A stretch of DNA of 64,000 nucleotides from JBGUVL01 sp964370395 (GTDB lineage Bacteria; Bacillota_I; Bacilli_A; Erysipelotrichales; Erysipelotrichaceae), in NCBI GenBank assembly GCA_964370395.1, contig CAYJIZ010000011.1:1-64000 (forward strand). The letters run 5' to 3'. The notes under the pieces are model-generated. The model made no database searches. It was not told where the DNA came from and saw only the letters and a program-made list of their open reading frames with translations. Shown here one piece after another: positions 37,410-46,172 of the stretch. Made by a program: the position numbers and the translations under genes. How positions within the stretch are numbered: the stretch's first letter is position 1; each line of letters starts with the position of its first letter.

Positions 37410-38246
37410 ATGATTAAAGTTTTGATAGGTGGTATCGCCGTTGGGTTAGCCAACATTATTCCTGGTGTAAGTGGGGGAACAATGATGGTTGTATTGGGCT
37501 TATTCAATCGTGTAATGAGTTCAATCAGTGGTGTGTTTAAAGTAAAAAACCCGAATCGAAAAGACGATATTTTATTTTTATTTGTATTGCTAGTTGGTGC
37601 TGGTGTTGGATTGGTTGTATTTGCGAAATTGCTAGAATTTTTATTTAGTGATTACCCAACGCAAACACTATTTTGTTTTGTTGGGATGGTAGCTTTCTCG
37701 ATTCCTACATTAGTAAAAACAGAAATGAAAAAGGATAAGTTCAAATTATTACCGTTTTTAATCGGGTGTGCTGTTATTTTTGGTATTAGTTATTTCACAC
37801 CGGAAAAAGCGGAAACCGTGTTAACACAGTTTCCAGCAATCTCAATTGGTTATTTGGTGATGATGGTATTGATCGGTATGATTGCTGGTGGTGCTATGTT
37901 TGTGCCAGGGGTGAGTGGATCGATGATCTTGTTGATTATTGGTAAGTATTATTTGTTTAAGTCACTGTTAGCCAATGTTACTTCATTTCAATTGGATGTT
38001 TTAATTCCTTTGTTTTTTATGGGAATTGGAATCTTATTAGGAATTGTGTTGAGTTCTAAAATTACGGGGTATTGCTTAGAGAAATACCACCAAGGAACCA
38101 TGAATGTAATCTTGGGGCTTGTTGTGGCAAGTAGTATTGTTTTAATTCCATTTAATGTCGTTTATGACTTTGGATTGATTGCTTCTTGTGCACTTGCTTT
38201 ATTAATTGGTGGAGTGATTGTTTTGTTGTTAGAGAAGTTAGCGTAA
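37410..38246 (+). CDS. DUF368-family membrane protein (PopT-like polyprenyl-phosphate transporter)
   Basis: ATG 37410 follows TTGGAGG; the longer frame from TTG 37368 lacks a site. The product (278 residues, about eight membrane segments) has the DUF368 internal duplication with two signature loops, NIIPGVSGGTMMVVLGLF and FVPGVSGSMILLIIGKYY. Members of this family have been reported as undecaprenyl-phosphate recycling transporters (PopT), so a role in cell-wall lipid carrier recycling is likely. It is monocistronic. Confidence 0.88.
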   Translation: MIKVLIGGIAVGLANIIPGVSGGTMMVVLGLFNRVMSSISGVFKVKNPNRKDDILFLFVLLVGAGVGLVVFAKLLEFLFSDYPTQTLFCFVGMVAFSIPTLVKTEMKKDKFKLLPFLIGCAVIFGISYFTPEKAETVLTQFPAISIGYLVMMVLIGMIAGGAMFVPGVSGSMILLIIGKYYLFKSLLANVTSFQLDVLIPLFFMGIGILLGIVLSSKITGYCLEKYHQGTMNVILGLVVASSIVLIPFNVVYDFGLIASCALALLIGGVIVLLLEKLA

Positions 38247-38272
38247 GGCATGCATTCGCATGTCTTTTTTTT
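38247..38272 (+). terminator. Terminator of the DUF368 gene
   Basis: Short stem GGCATGC / GCATGTC around ATTC followed by a run of eight T, immediately after the stop codon. Confidence 0.8.
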
Positions 38273-38340
38273 GAGCATAAAATTAGAAAGCAATGGTATT
38301 CAATGGTATAATGTGAGCATTGTAGACAGGAGGATTGAAA

Positions 38341-38520
38341 ATGGAAGCAAAAGAGAAAGTATTAGCAGCAATGAAAGAAGCAAACGAACCAGTAAATGCT
38401 GGGAAAGTCGCAGAAATTTCTGGCTTAGATCGCAAAGAAGTAGACAAAGCGATGGCAGCGTTAAAGAAAGAGGGAGCGATTGTTTCACCTGTTCGTTGCA
38501 AATGGGAACCAGCTAAGTAA
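38341..38520 (+). CDS. Small winged-helix DNA-binding protein
   Basis: 59 residues from ATG 38341, chosen because AGGAGG lies 8 bases before it. The whole protein reads as one winged helix: EKVLAAMKEANEPVNAGKVA (helices 1-2), EISGLDRKEVDKAMAALKKE (helix 3, recognition) and a wing ending SPVRCKWEPAK. Similar tiny MarR/ArsR-like proteins are widespread in Firmicutes and of unknown target. A TATAAT lies upstream near 38307. It has its own terminator and precedes the pyruvate oxidoreductase gene. Confidence 0.8.
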   Translation: MEAKEKVLAAMKEANEPVNAGKVAEISGLDRKEVDKAMAALKKEGAIVSPVRCKWEPAK

Positions 38521-38545
38521 TCATAAAAAAGTAATCGGTTTCATG

Positions 38546-38592
38546 AAACACGTTGTGGCAAAGGCATAGCCTTTGTTTTCGACGTGTTTTTA
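38546..38592 (+). terminator. Two-part terminator hairpin after the small winged-helix gene
   Basis: Outer stem AAACACGT / ACGTGTTT encloses an inner stem CAAAGGC / GCCTTTG with internal loops TGTGG and TTTTCG; T run follows. Confidence 0.65.
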
Positions 38593-38703
38593 TCACGTTA
38601 GGATTGTGAAAATTAAAACGATTATTTCCTTAAAACTCTTTCTTTCTATGTGAAATAAGTCTATAATAAAAAAGGATATATTGAATAAAGGAGGTTTTTC
38701 TTG

Positions 38704-41700
38704 ATGGAAAAGAAATTCATGTCTATGGATGGAAATACAGCAGCTGCTCATAGTGCTTATGCGCTAACAGAAATTGCTGGAATTTATCCTATTACACCAT
38801 CGTCACCAATGGCAGAAAACGTTGATGCATGGTCGACACAAGGTCGTAAAAATGTATTTGGACAAAAAGTAAAAGTAAGTGAAATGCAATCAGAAGGTGG
38901 GGCTGCTGGTGCAGTGCATGGAGCACTACAAGGTGGAACATTAGCAACTACTTTCACTGCTTCACAAGGGCTACTTTTAATGATTCCAAATATTTATAAA
39001 ATGAGTGGAGAATTATTACCAGGAGTAATCCATGTGGCTGCTCGTGCATTGGCTTCAAGAGCATTGAACATTTTTGGAGATCATGAAGATGTTTACGCTT
39101 GTCGTCAAACAGGTGCTTGTATGTTATCAAGTCACTCTGTACAAGAAGCGATGGATTTAGGTGGGGTTGCTCACTTGGCTGCCATTAAAGGTAGTGTGCC
39201 TTTTCTTCATTTCTTTGATGGATTTAGAACTTCTCATGAAGTTCAAAAAGTAGAAGTATTGGATTACGAATTCTTAAAAGAACAATTAGATGACGAAGCA
39301 TTAGAACGTTTCCGTGCAGCGGCATTAAATCCACACACGAACCCAATTACTCGTGGTGGGGCAGAAAATGACGATATTTTCTTCCAAGGTAGAGAAGCAC
39401 AAAACGAACACTATAATAAAATTCCTGATATTGTTGCGGATTACATGAAAGCATTGTCTAAACATACAGGTAGAGAATATGCACCATTTACTTACTATGG
39501 TGATCCGGAAGCAGAAAACATTATCGTAGCGATGGGTTCTGTTACAGAATGTATGAAAGAAACAATTGATACATTATTAAAACGTGGAGAAAAAATCGGG
39601 ATGATTAAAGTTCACTTATACCGTCCTTTCTCAACTAAATATTTAACAGCTGTTTTACCTAAGAGTGTAAAACGCATTGCGGTACTTGATCGTACCAAAG
39701 AAATGGGTGCAAGAGAACCTCTTTACTTAGATGTATTGCATGCATTAAAAGGAACTGGAATCGAAATTATCGGTGGACGTTATGGAATGGGATCAAAAGA
39801 TACGACTCCACAACAAATCAAAGCCGTTTATGACGAATTGAAAAAAGCAGAACCAAAAGATGAATTCACAATCGGTATCGTGGATGATGTAACAAACTTA
39901 TCATTAAGTGAAGATGTTGATTTCCATGTTGATTCTGATTACACATCTTGTCTATTCTGGGGATTAGGTTCAGATGGTACGGTATCTGCAAACAAAAACT
40001 CGATTAAAATTATCGGGGATAACACAGACCAATACGTACAAGCTTACTTTGCGTATGACTCTAAAAAAGCAGGTGGGGTAACACGTAGTAACTTACGTTT
40101 TGGAAAATCACCAATCCGTTCGACTTACTATGTTAACCGTGCAGACTTCATTTCTTGTTCATTGGATGCTTACATGTTCAAGTATGACTTATTGAGAAAC
40201 TTGAAAGAAGGGGGAACATTCCTTCTTAATACAACATTCTCAAAAGAAGAAATTATTAACCAAATGCCAAACCGTATGAAAGTACAGTTAGCGAAGAAAC
40301 ATGCAAAATTCTACATTATCGATGCAACTAAGATTGCAACAGAAATCGGTATGGGTAGAAGAACAAATACAATTCTTCAAAGTGCATTCTTTGCATTAAA
40401 TGAACAAATTATGCCATTTACGCAAGCACTTGAATTAATGAAAACAGCAGCGAAAAAATCATATGGTAAAAAAGGTGATGAAATCGTTCAATTGAACTAC
40501 AAAGCAATTGATGCTGGTAAAGAAGGATTAGTAGAAGTTGCAGTGGATCCATCATGGGCAGAATTAGCATTCAACCCAATTAAATCGGAAACTGGGGATG
40601 ACTACTTTGACCAACATGTTGCAGTAATTAACCGTTTAGAAGGAAATGATATGCCAGTTAGTGCATTCACTAAGTATGACTTATTGGATGGATCATTACG
40701 TAACAATGTATCATTTAAAGAAAAACGTACCATTGCTGTAGAAGTACCAGATTGGATTCCTGAAAACTGTATCCAATGTGGATTCTGTTCTTATGTTTGT
40801 CCTCATGGTACAATCCGTCCATTTATGTTGACACAACAAGAAGTAGCAGATGCACCAATGTCATTTGAAACAATTCAAGCGATGGGTAAAGGTTGTGAAG
40901 ACTTCCAATACCGTATTCAAGTATCACCAGACAACTGTGTAGGTTGTGGACTATGTGTTGTGGAATGTCCAGGTAAAGGTGGTAATAAAGCATTGTTTAT
41001 GGCAGACATCAAAACGAAATTAGACGAAGCGCCATTGGCTGATTACTTATACAAAGAAACAGAACCTAAATTAGGATTCCATGCTGCAAATGCAATTAAA
41101 GAATCACAATTTATGACTCCTTACTTCGAAGTAAGTGGAGCATGTCCAGGTTGTGGGGAAACTCCATACTATAAATTAATTTCACAATTATATGGAAAAG
41201 ACATGATGGTTGCCAATGCAACTGGATGTTCTATGATCTATTCAAGTTCAACACCATCTTCACCATTTGTAAATGATGAAAATGGAGAAGGAGTTGCTTG
41301 GGCTAACTCATTGTTTGAAGATAATGCAGAATATGGATATGGTATGGCATTAGCACAAACATTTAAAGAAGCTGCTATCTTAGATATCATGGAAGAAAAC
41401 CTTAATGATGTAGAAGCAGATTTAAAAGAAGCGTTCACGAAATACATTGATGCTGCTGGAAACAGAGAAGCACAAAGAGAAGTGAGAGATGCTATCGTTG
41501 CTGGTGTGAAAGCAAGCAGCAATGAAAAAGTAAAAGAATTACTAAAATACGAAAGAGATTTAGTAAGCAAATCAATTTGGATCATCGGTGGAGATGGTTG
41601 GGCATTCGATATCGGATACGGTGGACTTGACCACGTCTTAGCAAATGACTTAAACGTTAACATCTTAGTATTGGATACAGAAGTTTACTCTAATACTGGA

Positions 41701-42210
41701 GGACAATCTTCAAAAGCATCACAAGCAGCAAGTATCGCTAAGTTTGCAGCTGGTGGAAAACCAACAGCGAAAAAAGACTTAGGACAAATTGCAATGGCTT
41801 ATGGTCATGTATACGTTGCTAGTATCGCAATGGGTGCAAATAAAGTACAAACGATCAAAGCGTTTAAAGAAGCGGAAAGTTATGATGGACCATCATTAAT
41901 TATCGCGTACTCACCATGTGTGGAACACGGAATTAAAGGAGGGTTATCAAACCACCAAAGAACACAAGCAGCAGCTGTGGAATGTGGATACATTAACTTA
42001 TACCGTTATGACCCAAGAAATGAAAAACCTTTAACAATTGATAACAAAGAGCCAAACTTTGATAAATTCCAAGACTTTATCTTAAATGAAACTCGTTATT
42101 CTCAATTACCAAAAATTAAAGGGGAAACAGCATACGAATTGTTTGAGAAAACAAAAATCGATGCACAAAAACGTTGGAGCAAACTTGTCAGCTTAAGCGA
42201 ACAACAATAA
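38704..42210 (+). CDS. nifJ: Pyruvate:ferredoxin (flavodoxin) oxidoreductase
   Basis: 1168 residues, the size of single-chain PFOR. Domain I binds substrate (YPITPSSPMAE), followed by the gamma-type domain. Two 4Fe-4S motifs are visible, CIQCGFCSYVCPHG and CVGCGLCVVECPGKGG, and a third cluster ligand set begins CPGCGETPYY. The thiamine diphosphate site reads GDGWAFDIGYGGLDH ... NTGGQSSK. It oxidises pyruvate to acetyl-CoA, CO2 and reduced ferredoxin in anaerobic fermentation. AAAGGAGG at 38687-38694 suits ATG 38704 (TTG 38701 is a second choice). A TATAAT lies at 38662-38667 with a weak -35. Monocistronic. Confidence 0.97.
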   Translation: MEKKFMSMDGNTAAAHSAYALTEIAGIYPITPSSPMAENVDAWSTQGRKNVFGQKVKVSEMQSEGGAAGAVHGALQGGTLATTFTASQGLLLMIPNIYKMSGELLPGVIHVAARALASRALNIFGDHEDVYACRQTGACMLSSHSVQEAMDLGGVAHLAAIKGSVPFLHFFDGFRTSHEVQKVEVLDYEFLKEQLDDEALERFRAAALNPHTNPITRGGAENDDIFFQGREAQNEHYNKIPDIVADYMKALSKHTGREYAPFTYYGDPEAENIIVAMGSVTECMKETIDTLLKRGEKIGMIKVHLYRPFSTKYLTAVLPKSVKRIAVLDRTKEMGAREPLYLDVLHALKGTGIEIIGGRYGMGSKDTTPQQIKAVYDELKKAEPKDEFTIGIVDDVTNLSLSEDVDFHVDSDYTSCLFWGLGSDGTVSANKNSIKIIGDNTDQYVQAYFAYDSKKAGGVTRSNLRFGKSPIRSTYYVNRADFISCSLDAYMFKYDLLRNLKEGGTFLLNTTFSKEEIINQMPNRMKVQLAKKHAKFYIIDATKIATEIGMGRRTNTILQSAFFALNEQIMPFTQALELMKTAAKKSYGKKGDEIVQLNYKAIDAGKEGLVEVAVDPSWAELAFNPIKSETGDDYFDQHVAVINRLEGNDMPVSAFTKYDLLDGSLRNNVSFKEKRTIAVEVPDWIPENCIQCGFCSYVCPHGTIRPFMLTQQEVADAPMSFETIQAMGKGCEDFQYRIQVSPDNCVGCGLCVVECPGKGGNKALFMADIKTKLDEAPLADYLYKETEPKLGFHAANAIKESQFMTPYFEVSGACPGCGETPYYKLISQLYGKDMMVANATGCSMIYSSSTPSSPFVNDENGEGVAWANSLFEDNAEYGYGMALAQTFKEAAILDIMEENLNDVEADLKEAFTKYIDAAGNREAQREVRDAIVAGVKASSNEKVKELLKYERDLVSKSIWIIGGDGWAFDIGYGGLDHVLANDLNVNILVLDTEVYSNTGGQSSKASQAASIAKFAAGGKPTAKKDLGQIAMAYGHVYVASIAMGANKVQTIKAFKEAESYDGPSLIIAYSPCVEHGIKGGLSNHQRTQAAAVECGYINLYRYDPRNEKPLTIDNKEPNFDKFQDFILNETRYSQLPKIKGETAYELFEKTKIDAQKRWSKLVSLSEQQ

Positions 42211-42217
42211 TCAACAG

Positions 42218-42244
42218 GCAGATGATGAAAATCATCTGCTTTTT
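42218..42244 (+). terminator. Terminator of nifJ
   Basis: Stem GCAGATGAT / ATCATCTGC with GAAA tetraloop and T run. Confidence 0.92.
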
Positions 42245-42369
42245 GTTTGGTTAGGGTAATTGCGATTTGTAAAAAAGAGCAACTTCTTTATAAAGTATAA
42301 CTAAAAAAGATAAAATGATTACACAAAAATGTAAAGTATAAAAAGGGTGTTTTGTACTATAATGAGATT

Positions 42370-42868
42370 GACAAGGGAAAGCGGTTTCACGCTTGTCCAT
42401 GATCACAAAAAAAACAACCTAGCAACGAATAGAAAAAGGGTGAACCGATCAGGAGAACCATTTTCATAGACGTGTGAGGTTTGAATAAAAGAGGAGAACA
42501 GATTCATTTTCGTGTTGTATCTCAATTTCAATAAAGAAATTTAGATAAATCCTTTAAATGCTCATCAGTTTAAAGGAAAGAATGTAGCAATCAAATTTTA
42601 GAGAAAACTTAGAGTAAGAGAAATATAGGAATAAAACGGGATTCCAATACATACTAAAGGGTAGGGTACGCTTTAGTAACAAAACGAACGTTTGAATTAT
42701 CTTTCTATGGCAAACTACTAGATTTCATTATTGATGCATCGCTGATTGCACATTTCATTTAACAAAATACATTAACTACTGATGCAGGTGTAATGATGAA
42801 ATCGTAATTAACAATTCAAATTATCGTAAAATAAAAGAGAAACCTGGACCTAGGTTTCTCTTTTATTA
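42370..42868 (+). ncRNA. Large structured non-coding RNA (about 500 nt), class not identified
   Basis: The 790 bases between nifJ and adhE contain no credible open frame, but they form a transcription unit. A TATAAT box (42358-42363) comes first. Stems follow at 42370-42397, AACCT/AGGTT (42416-42420 with 42477-42481), 42519-42546, CCTTTAAA/TTTAAAGG (42551-42576) and ACTAAAG/CTTTAGT (42653-42677). A long-range arm follows: TTTGAATT 42691-42698 with AATTCAAA 42813-42820, enclosing GATTTCATTATT 42721-42732 with AATGATGAAATC 42792-42803, and TGCATC 42735-42740 with GATGCA 42781-42786. A perfect 16-bp terminator stem (42830-42845 with 42852-42867) ends it. It does not show tmRNA, RNase P or SRP RNA hallmarks. 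In size and ornateness it resembles large bacterial RNAs such as ROOL or OLE, but I cannot assign a family. The -35 is weak and the stems were found by eye. Confidence 0.6.
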
Positions 42869-42931
42869 TGGTTCGAAAAAGAGGTAGAAAATACATGCGA
42901 AAAAGCAAAAAAAGAAGGAGTTGTTAACAAC

Positions 42932-42949
42932 TTGTAAATAATTTCACAA
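42932..42949. promoter_or_regulatory. Rex-type operator 1 upstream of adhE
   Basis: TTGTAAATAATTTCACAA matches the Rex consensus TTGTGAAnnnnTTCACAA with one mismatch in the left arm; it lies 5 bases upstream of the adhE -35 box. Confidence 0.7.
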
Positions 42950-42954
42950 AATGC

Positions 42955-42983
42955 TTGCAACAAGATAATGACTATGGTAAAAT
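42955..42983 (+). promoter_or_regulatory. Promoter of adhE
   Basis: -35 TTGCAA (42955-42960), 17-bp spacer, -10 TAAAAT (42978-42983), flanked on both sides by Rex-like sites. Confidence 0.8.
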
Positions 42984-42997
42984 TTCACTTGTAAGAC

Positions 42998-43015
42998 ATG
43001 TGAAACATTTCACAA
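42998..43015. promoter_or_regulatory. Rex-type operator 2 in the adhE leader
   Basis: ATGTGAAACATTTCACAA contains the perfect inverted repeat TGTGAAA / TTTCACA, close to the Rex consensus, just downstream of the expected transcription start. NADH-sensitive Rex is the known repressor of adhE in Firmicutes; binding here is inferred. Confidence 0.75.
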
Positions 43016-43034
43016 GTTTAAATTAGGAGGACTT

Positions 43035-45644
43035 ATGGCAAAAGTAGAAGCGAAAGAAGTAAAGACTGAAATTACTCCAGCAGTTGCTGAAGTAAACAAA
43101 CTTGTTGAACAAGGTTTAGTAGCATTAGAAGAATTTAGAAAACTAGACCAAGAACAAGTAGACTACATTGTAGCAAAAGCAAGTGTTGCTGCATTAGACC
43201 AACATGGTGTATTAGCAGAAGCAGCAATTAGTGAAACTGGACGTGGAGTATTTGAAGACAAAGCGACTAAAAACTTATTTGCTTGTGAACACGTTGTAAA
43301 CAACATGCGTCACACGAAAACATGTGGAGTTATCAGCCAAGATGACGAAGCTGGAATCGTAGAAATCGCTGATCCAGTTGGAGTTGTTTGTGGAATCGTT
43401 CCAACAACAAACCCAACATCAACAGCAATCTTTAAATCATTAATTTGTTTAAAGACGAGAAACCCAATTATTTTCTCATTCCACCCAAGTGCAGTAAACT
43501 GTTCTATCCAAGCAGCAAAAGTTGTATATGATGCAGCTGTAGCAGCAGGAGCACCAAAAAACTGTATTCAATGGATTGTGAAACCTTCAATGGAAGGAAC
43601 TGCTGCATTAATGAACCACGATGGAATTTCAACAATTCTTGCAACTGGTGGTAATGCAATGGTACGTGCTGCTTACTCATGTGGTAAACCAGCATTAGGA
43701 GTAGGAGCTGGAAACGTTCCTGCATACGTAGAAAAAACAGCTAACATCAAACAAGCGGCTCACGATATCATTATGTCAAAAGCATTCGATAACGGTATGA
43801 TCTGTGCATCAGAACAAGCAGCGATTATTGATAAAGAAGTATATGTTGAAATGGTTGAAGAAATGAAAGGATACCACGCTTACTTTGCAAACGCAAAAGA
43901 AAAAGCGATGTTAGAAAAATTCATGTTCGAAGGTCGTCCAACAGTAAACCCTGACTGTGTTGGTAAACCAGCTACTTGGATTGCTGAACAAGCAGGATTC
44001 AAAGTACCTGAAAGAACTAACATTATCTGTGTTGAATGTAAAGAAGTTGGAGAAAAAGAACCTTTAACAAAAGAAAAATTATCTCCAGTATTAGCAATCA
44101 TCAAAGCTGAAAATACAGAAGACGGAATGAAAAAAGCAGAAGAAATGGTAGAATTCGTTGGTTTAGGTCACTCGGCTGCAATCCATACTTCTAGCGAAGA
44201 ATTATCAATTGAATTTGGTAAACGCGTAAAAGCAATCCGTGTAATCTGGAACTCTCCTTCAACATTTGGAGGAATTGGTAATGTTTATAACTCATTCTTA
44301 CCATCATTAACACTAGGATGTGGTTCTTATGGAAGAAACTCAGTTGGTAACAACGTAAGTGCTGTTAACTTGATTAACATCAAAAAAGTAGGGAGACGTA
44401 AAAACAATATGCAATGGTTTAAAATTCCTTCAAAAATCTACTTCGAGAGAGATTCAATTGAATACTTAACACAAATGAGAGAAATGAACCGTGTATTTAT
44501 CGTTACAGATAGATCAATGGTAGACTTAGGTTTTGTTGATAAAGTAACAAAACAATTAGGATTAAGAAGAAACAAAGTACAATACCAATTATTCTGTGAT
44601 GTTGAACCAGATCCAGATATTACAACAGTACAAAGAGGTGTTGAAGTTATGCGTTCATTCGCACCAGATGTAATTATTGCATTAGGTGGAGGATCTAGTA
44701 TGGATGCTGCTAAAGGTATGTGGTTATTCTACGAATACCCAGATGTAGACTTCAATGACTTAAAACAAAAATTCATGGATATTAGAAAACGTGCATTCCG
44801 TTACCCAGAATTAGGTAAAAAAGCACAATTAGTTTGTATTCCTACAACTTCAGGAACAGGATCAGAAGTAACTCCTTTCGCGGTAATCTCTGATAAAGCA
44901 AACAACAAAAAATACCCACTTGCTGATTACTCATTAACTCCAAGTGTAGCTATTATTGACCCATCATTCACAATGAACTTACCTGCTTCTATTACCGCAG
45001 ATACAGGTATGGACGTGTTAACACATGCAACAGAAGCATTAGTTGCGACTTTAGCAAGTGATTACACTGATGGTATGGCATTCCAAGCAATTAAAATGGT
45101 ATTCGAATTCTTACCAAGAGCTGTAAAAGACGGTAAAAACGATCCAGTTGCGAGAGAAAAAATGCACAACGCATCTGCAATGGCTGGTATGGCATTCGCC
45201 AACGCATTCTTAGGAATGAACCACTCATTAGCACATAAAGTAGGAGCTGTTCACCACGTACCTCATGGACGTGCTAACGCTATCTTCTTACCACACGTAA
45301 TTCGTTACAATGGTACAAAACCTAACAAAACTGCTACTTGGCCAAAATACAACTACTACAGAGCTGACCAATTGTATGCAGAATGTGCTAAAATGTTAGG
45401 ATACAAATTCAAAACAGTTGAAGAAGGTGTAGAATGCTACGCTAAAGCTTGTGATGAATTAGCAAAAGAATGTGGAATTAAAATGAATTTCGCTGACCAA
45501 GGAATTGATGAAAAAGCTTGGAACGATTCAATTAAAGAAATCGCTATGTTAGCATACGAAGACCAATGTTCTCCAGCTAACCCAAGATTACCATTAGTTG
45601 CTGATATGGAAGAAATTTTAAGAAACACATACAAAGGAAACTAA
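43035..45644 (+). CDS. adhE: Bifunctional acetaldehyde/alcohol dehydrogenase
   Basis: 869 residues: an N-terminal CoA-acylating aldehyde dehydrogenase (catalytic Cys257 in NGMICASEQA; NAD site region GVVCGIVPTTNPTST) fused to a C-terminal iron-dependent alcohol dehydrogenase (GGGSSMDAAKG; iron ligands in HSLAHKVGAVHHVPHGRANA). It reduces acetyl-CoA to ethanol and regenerates NAD+, normally as long spirosomes. AGGAGG precedes ATG 43035. Codon use is very even and biased, suggesting high expression. Rex-type sites flank its promoter. Confidence 0.98.
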   Translation: MAKVEAKEVKTEITPAVAEVNKLVEQGLVALEEFRKLDQEQVDYIVAKASVAALDQHGVLAEAAISETGRGVFEDKATKNLFACEHVVNNMRHTKTCGVISQDDEAGIVEIADPVGVVCGIVPTTNPTSTAIFKSLICLKTRNPIIFSFHPSAVNCSIQAAKVVYDAAVAAGAPKNCIQWIVKPSMEGTAALMNHDGISTILATGGNAMVRAAYSCGKPALGVGAGNVPAYVEKTANIKQAAHDIIMSKAFDNGMICASEQAAIIDKEVYVEMVEEMKGYHAYFANAKEKAMLEKFMFEGRPTVNPDCVGKPATWIAEQAGFKVPERTNIICVECKEVGEKEPLTKEKLSPVLAIIKAENTEDGMKKAEEMVEFVGLGHSAAIHTSSEELSIEFGKRVKAIRVIWNSPSTFGGIGNVYNSFLPSLTLGCGSYGRNSVGNNVSAVNLINIKKVGRRKNNMQWFKIPSKIYFERDSIEYLTQMREMNRVFIVTDRSMVDLGFVDKVTKQLGLRRNKVQYQLFCDVEPDPDITTVQRGVEVMRSFAPDVIIALGGGSSMDAAKGMWLFYEYPDVDFNDLKQKFMDIRKRAFRYPELGKKAQLVCIPTTSGTGSEVTPFAVISDKANNKKYPLADYSLTPSVAIIDPSFTMNLPASITADTGMDVLTHATEALVATLASDYTDGMAFQAIKMVFEFLPRAVKDGKNDPVAREKMHNASAMAGMAFANAFLGMNHSLAHKVGAVHHVPHGRANAIFLPHVIRYNGTKPNKTATWPKYNYYRADQLYAECAKMLGYKFKTVEEGVECYAKACDELAKECGIKMNFADQGIDEKAWNDSIKEIAMLAYEDQCSPANPRLPLVADMEEILRNTYKGN

Positions 45645-45660
45645 TTTAAACTTGATATTG

Positions 45661-45691
45661 AGAGGTTAATATAAATTAACCTCTTTTTTTG
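45661..45691 (+). terminator. Terminator of adhE
   Basis: Stem AGAGGTTAAT / ATTAACCTCT around ATAA, followed by seven T. Confidence 0.92.
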
Positions 45692-46076
45692 TGTATTTGA
45701 ATATGATCGCAAAAAAGATGATTACTATTCAAAATACTTATATATTGCGCTAATAGGTATAAAATATACATAAATTGTATAATTCTTGTTTATTATTTTT
45801 AAGATTAACAATAAATTATATAACTAAACAGGATTCAGATTTGAAAATTGGTAGCTTTTATAAAGCTTCTTTTGTTTTTAGCTATCATTACATATGATGC
45901 GAAAAATAAAGGAAGTTTTAGTGATTTTACAAAAATACAGCTAAAAAGAGGAAAAAAGTCAACAATGGGAATTGTGGTTATATAATTTAATCGCTAAATT
46001 TGGTGTTAAAAAGTACAAAACAGCTACTTAAAAATATAAATACAGATATCATAAAATAAAATATAGTATGTTCGTA

Positions 46077-46090
46077 TGATAACGCTTACA
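46077..46090. promoter_or_regulatory. cre (CcpA) site in the leader of the GH36-like gene
   Basis: TGATAACGCTTACA fits the cre consensus TGWNANCGNTNNCA at every defined position. It sits about 10 bases after the -10-like box, a position where CcpA would repress. Confidence 0.7.
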
Positions 46091-46112
46091 TAAAATAGTG
46101 AAAATTAAATAA

Positions 46113-46121
46113 GAAAGGAGG
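46113..46121 (+). promoter_or_regulatory. Orphan Shine-Dalgarno (STAB-SD-like) in the leader
   Basis: GAAAGGAGG occurs 52 bases upstream of the start codon with no gene of its own (only ATG-ACG-TGA follows immediately). The real start has a separate site, GAGAGGAG. It resembles the STAB-SD element that stabilises mRNAs such as cry3Aa. Confidence 0.55.
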
Positions 46122-46172
46122 ATGACGTGACGTAAGAGTGAGCATACATCTTTTTTAGAGAGGAGAAATACA

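Larger units (their letters stand above)
45692..46172 (+). promoter_or_regulatory. AT-rich leader region of the GH36-like gene
   Basis: No gene is visible in these 480 bases. The last 110 hold a -10-like TATAGT (46062-46067), a cre site, an orphan Shine-Dalgarno and the real ribosome-binding site (GAGAGGAG before ATG 46173). The first 350 bases show no structure I can defend. Confidence 0.5.

Noticed and set aside
38250..38516. 88-residue frame overlapping the small winged-helix gene
   Set aside because: Low-complexity product (many R, S, N) and no ribosome-binding site; the frame from 38341 has AGGAGG and a coherent fold.
42245..42869. tmRNA, RNase P RNA or SRP RNA in the nifJ-adhE gap
   Set aside because: No tag-peptide frame or tRNA-like ends, no GAGGAAAGUCC-type RNase P core, and too long for SRP RNA; left as an unidentified large RNA.
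46119..46130. Leader peptide gene after the GAAAGGAGG element at 46113
   Set aside because: The only start adjoining it gives Met-Thr-stop with no usable spacing, so the element is better read as an orphan Shine-Dalgarno.
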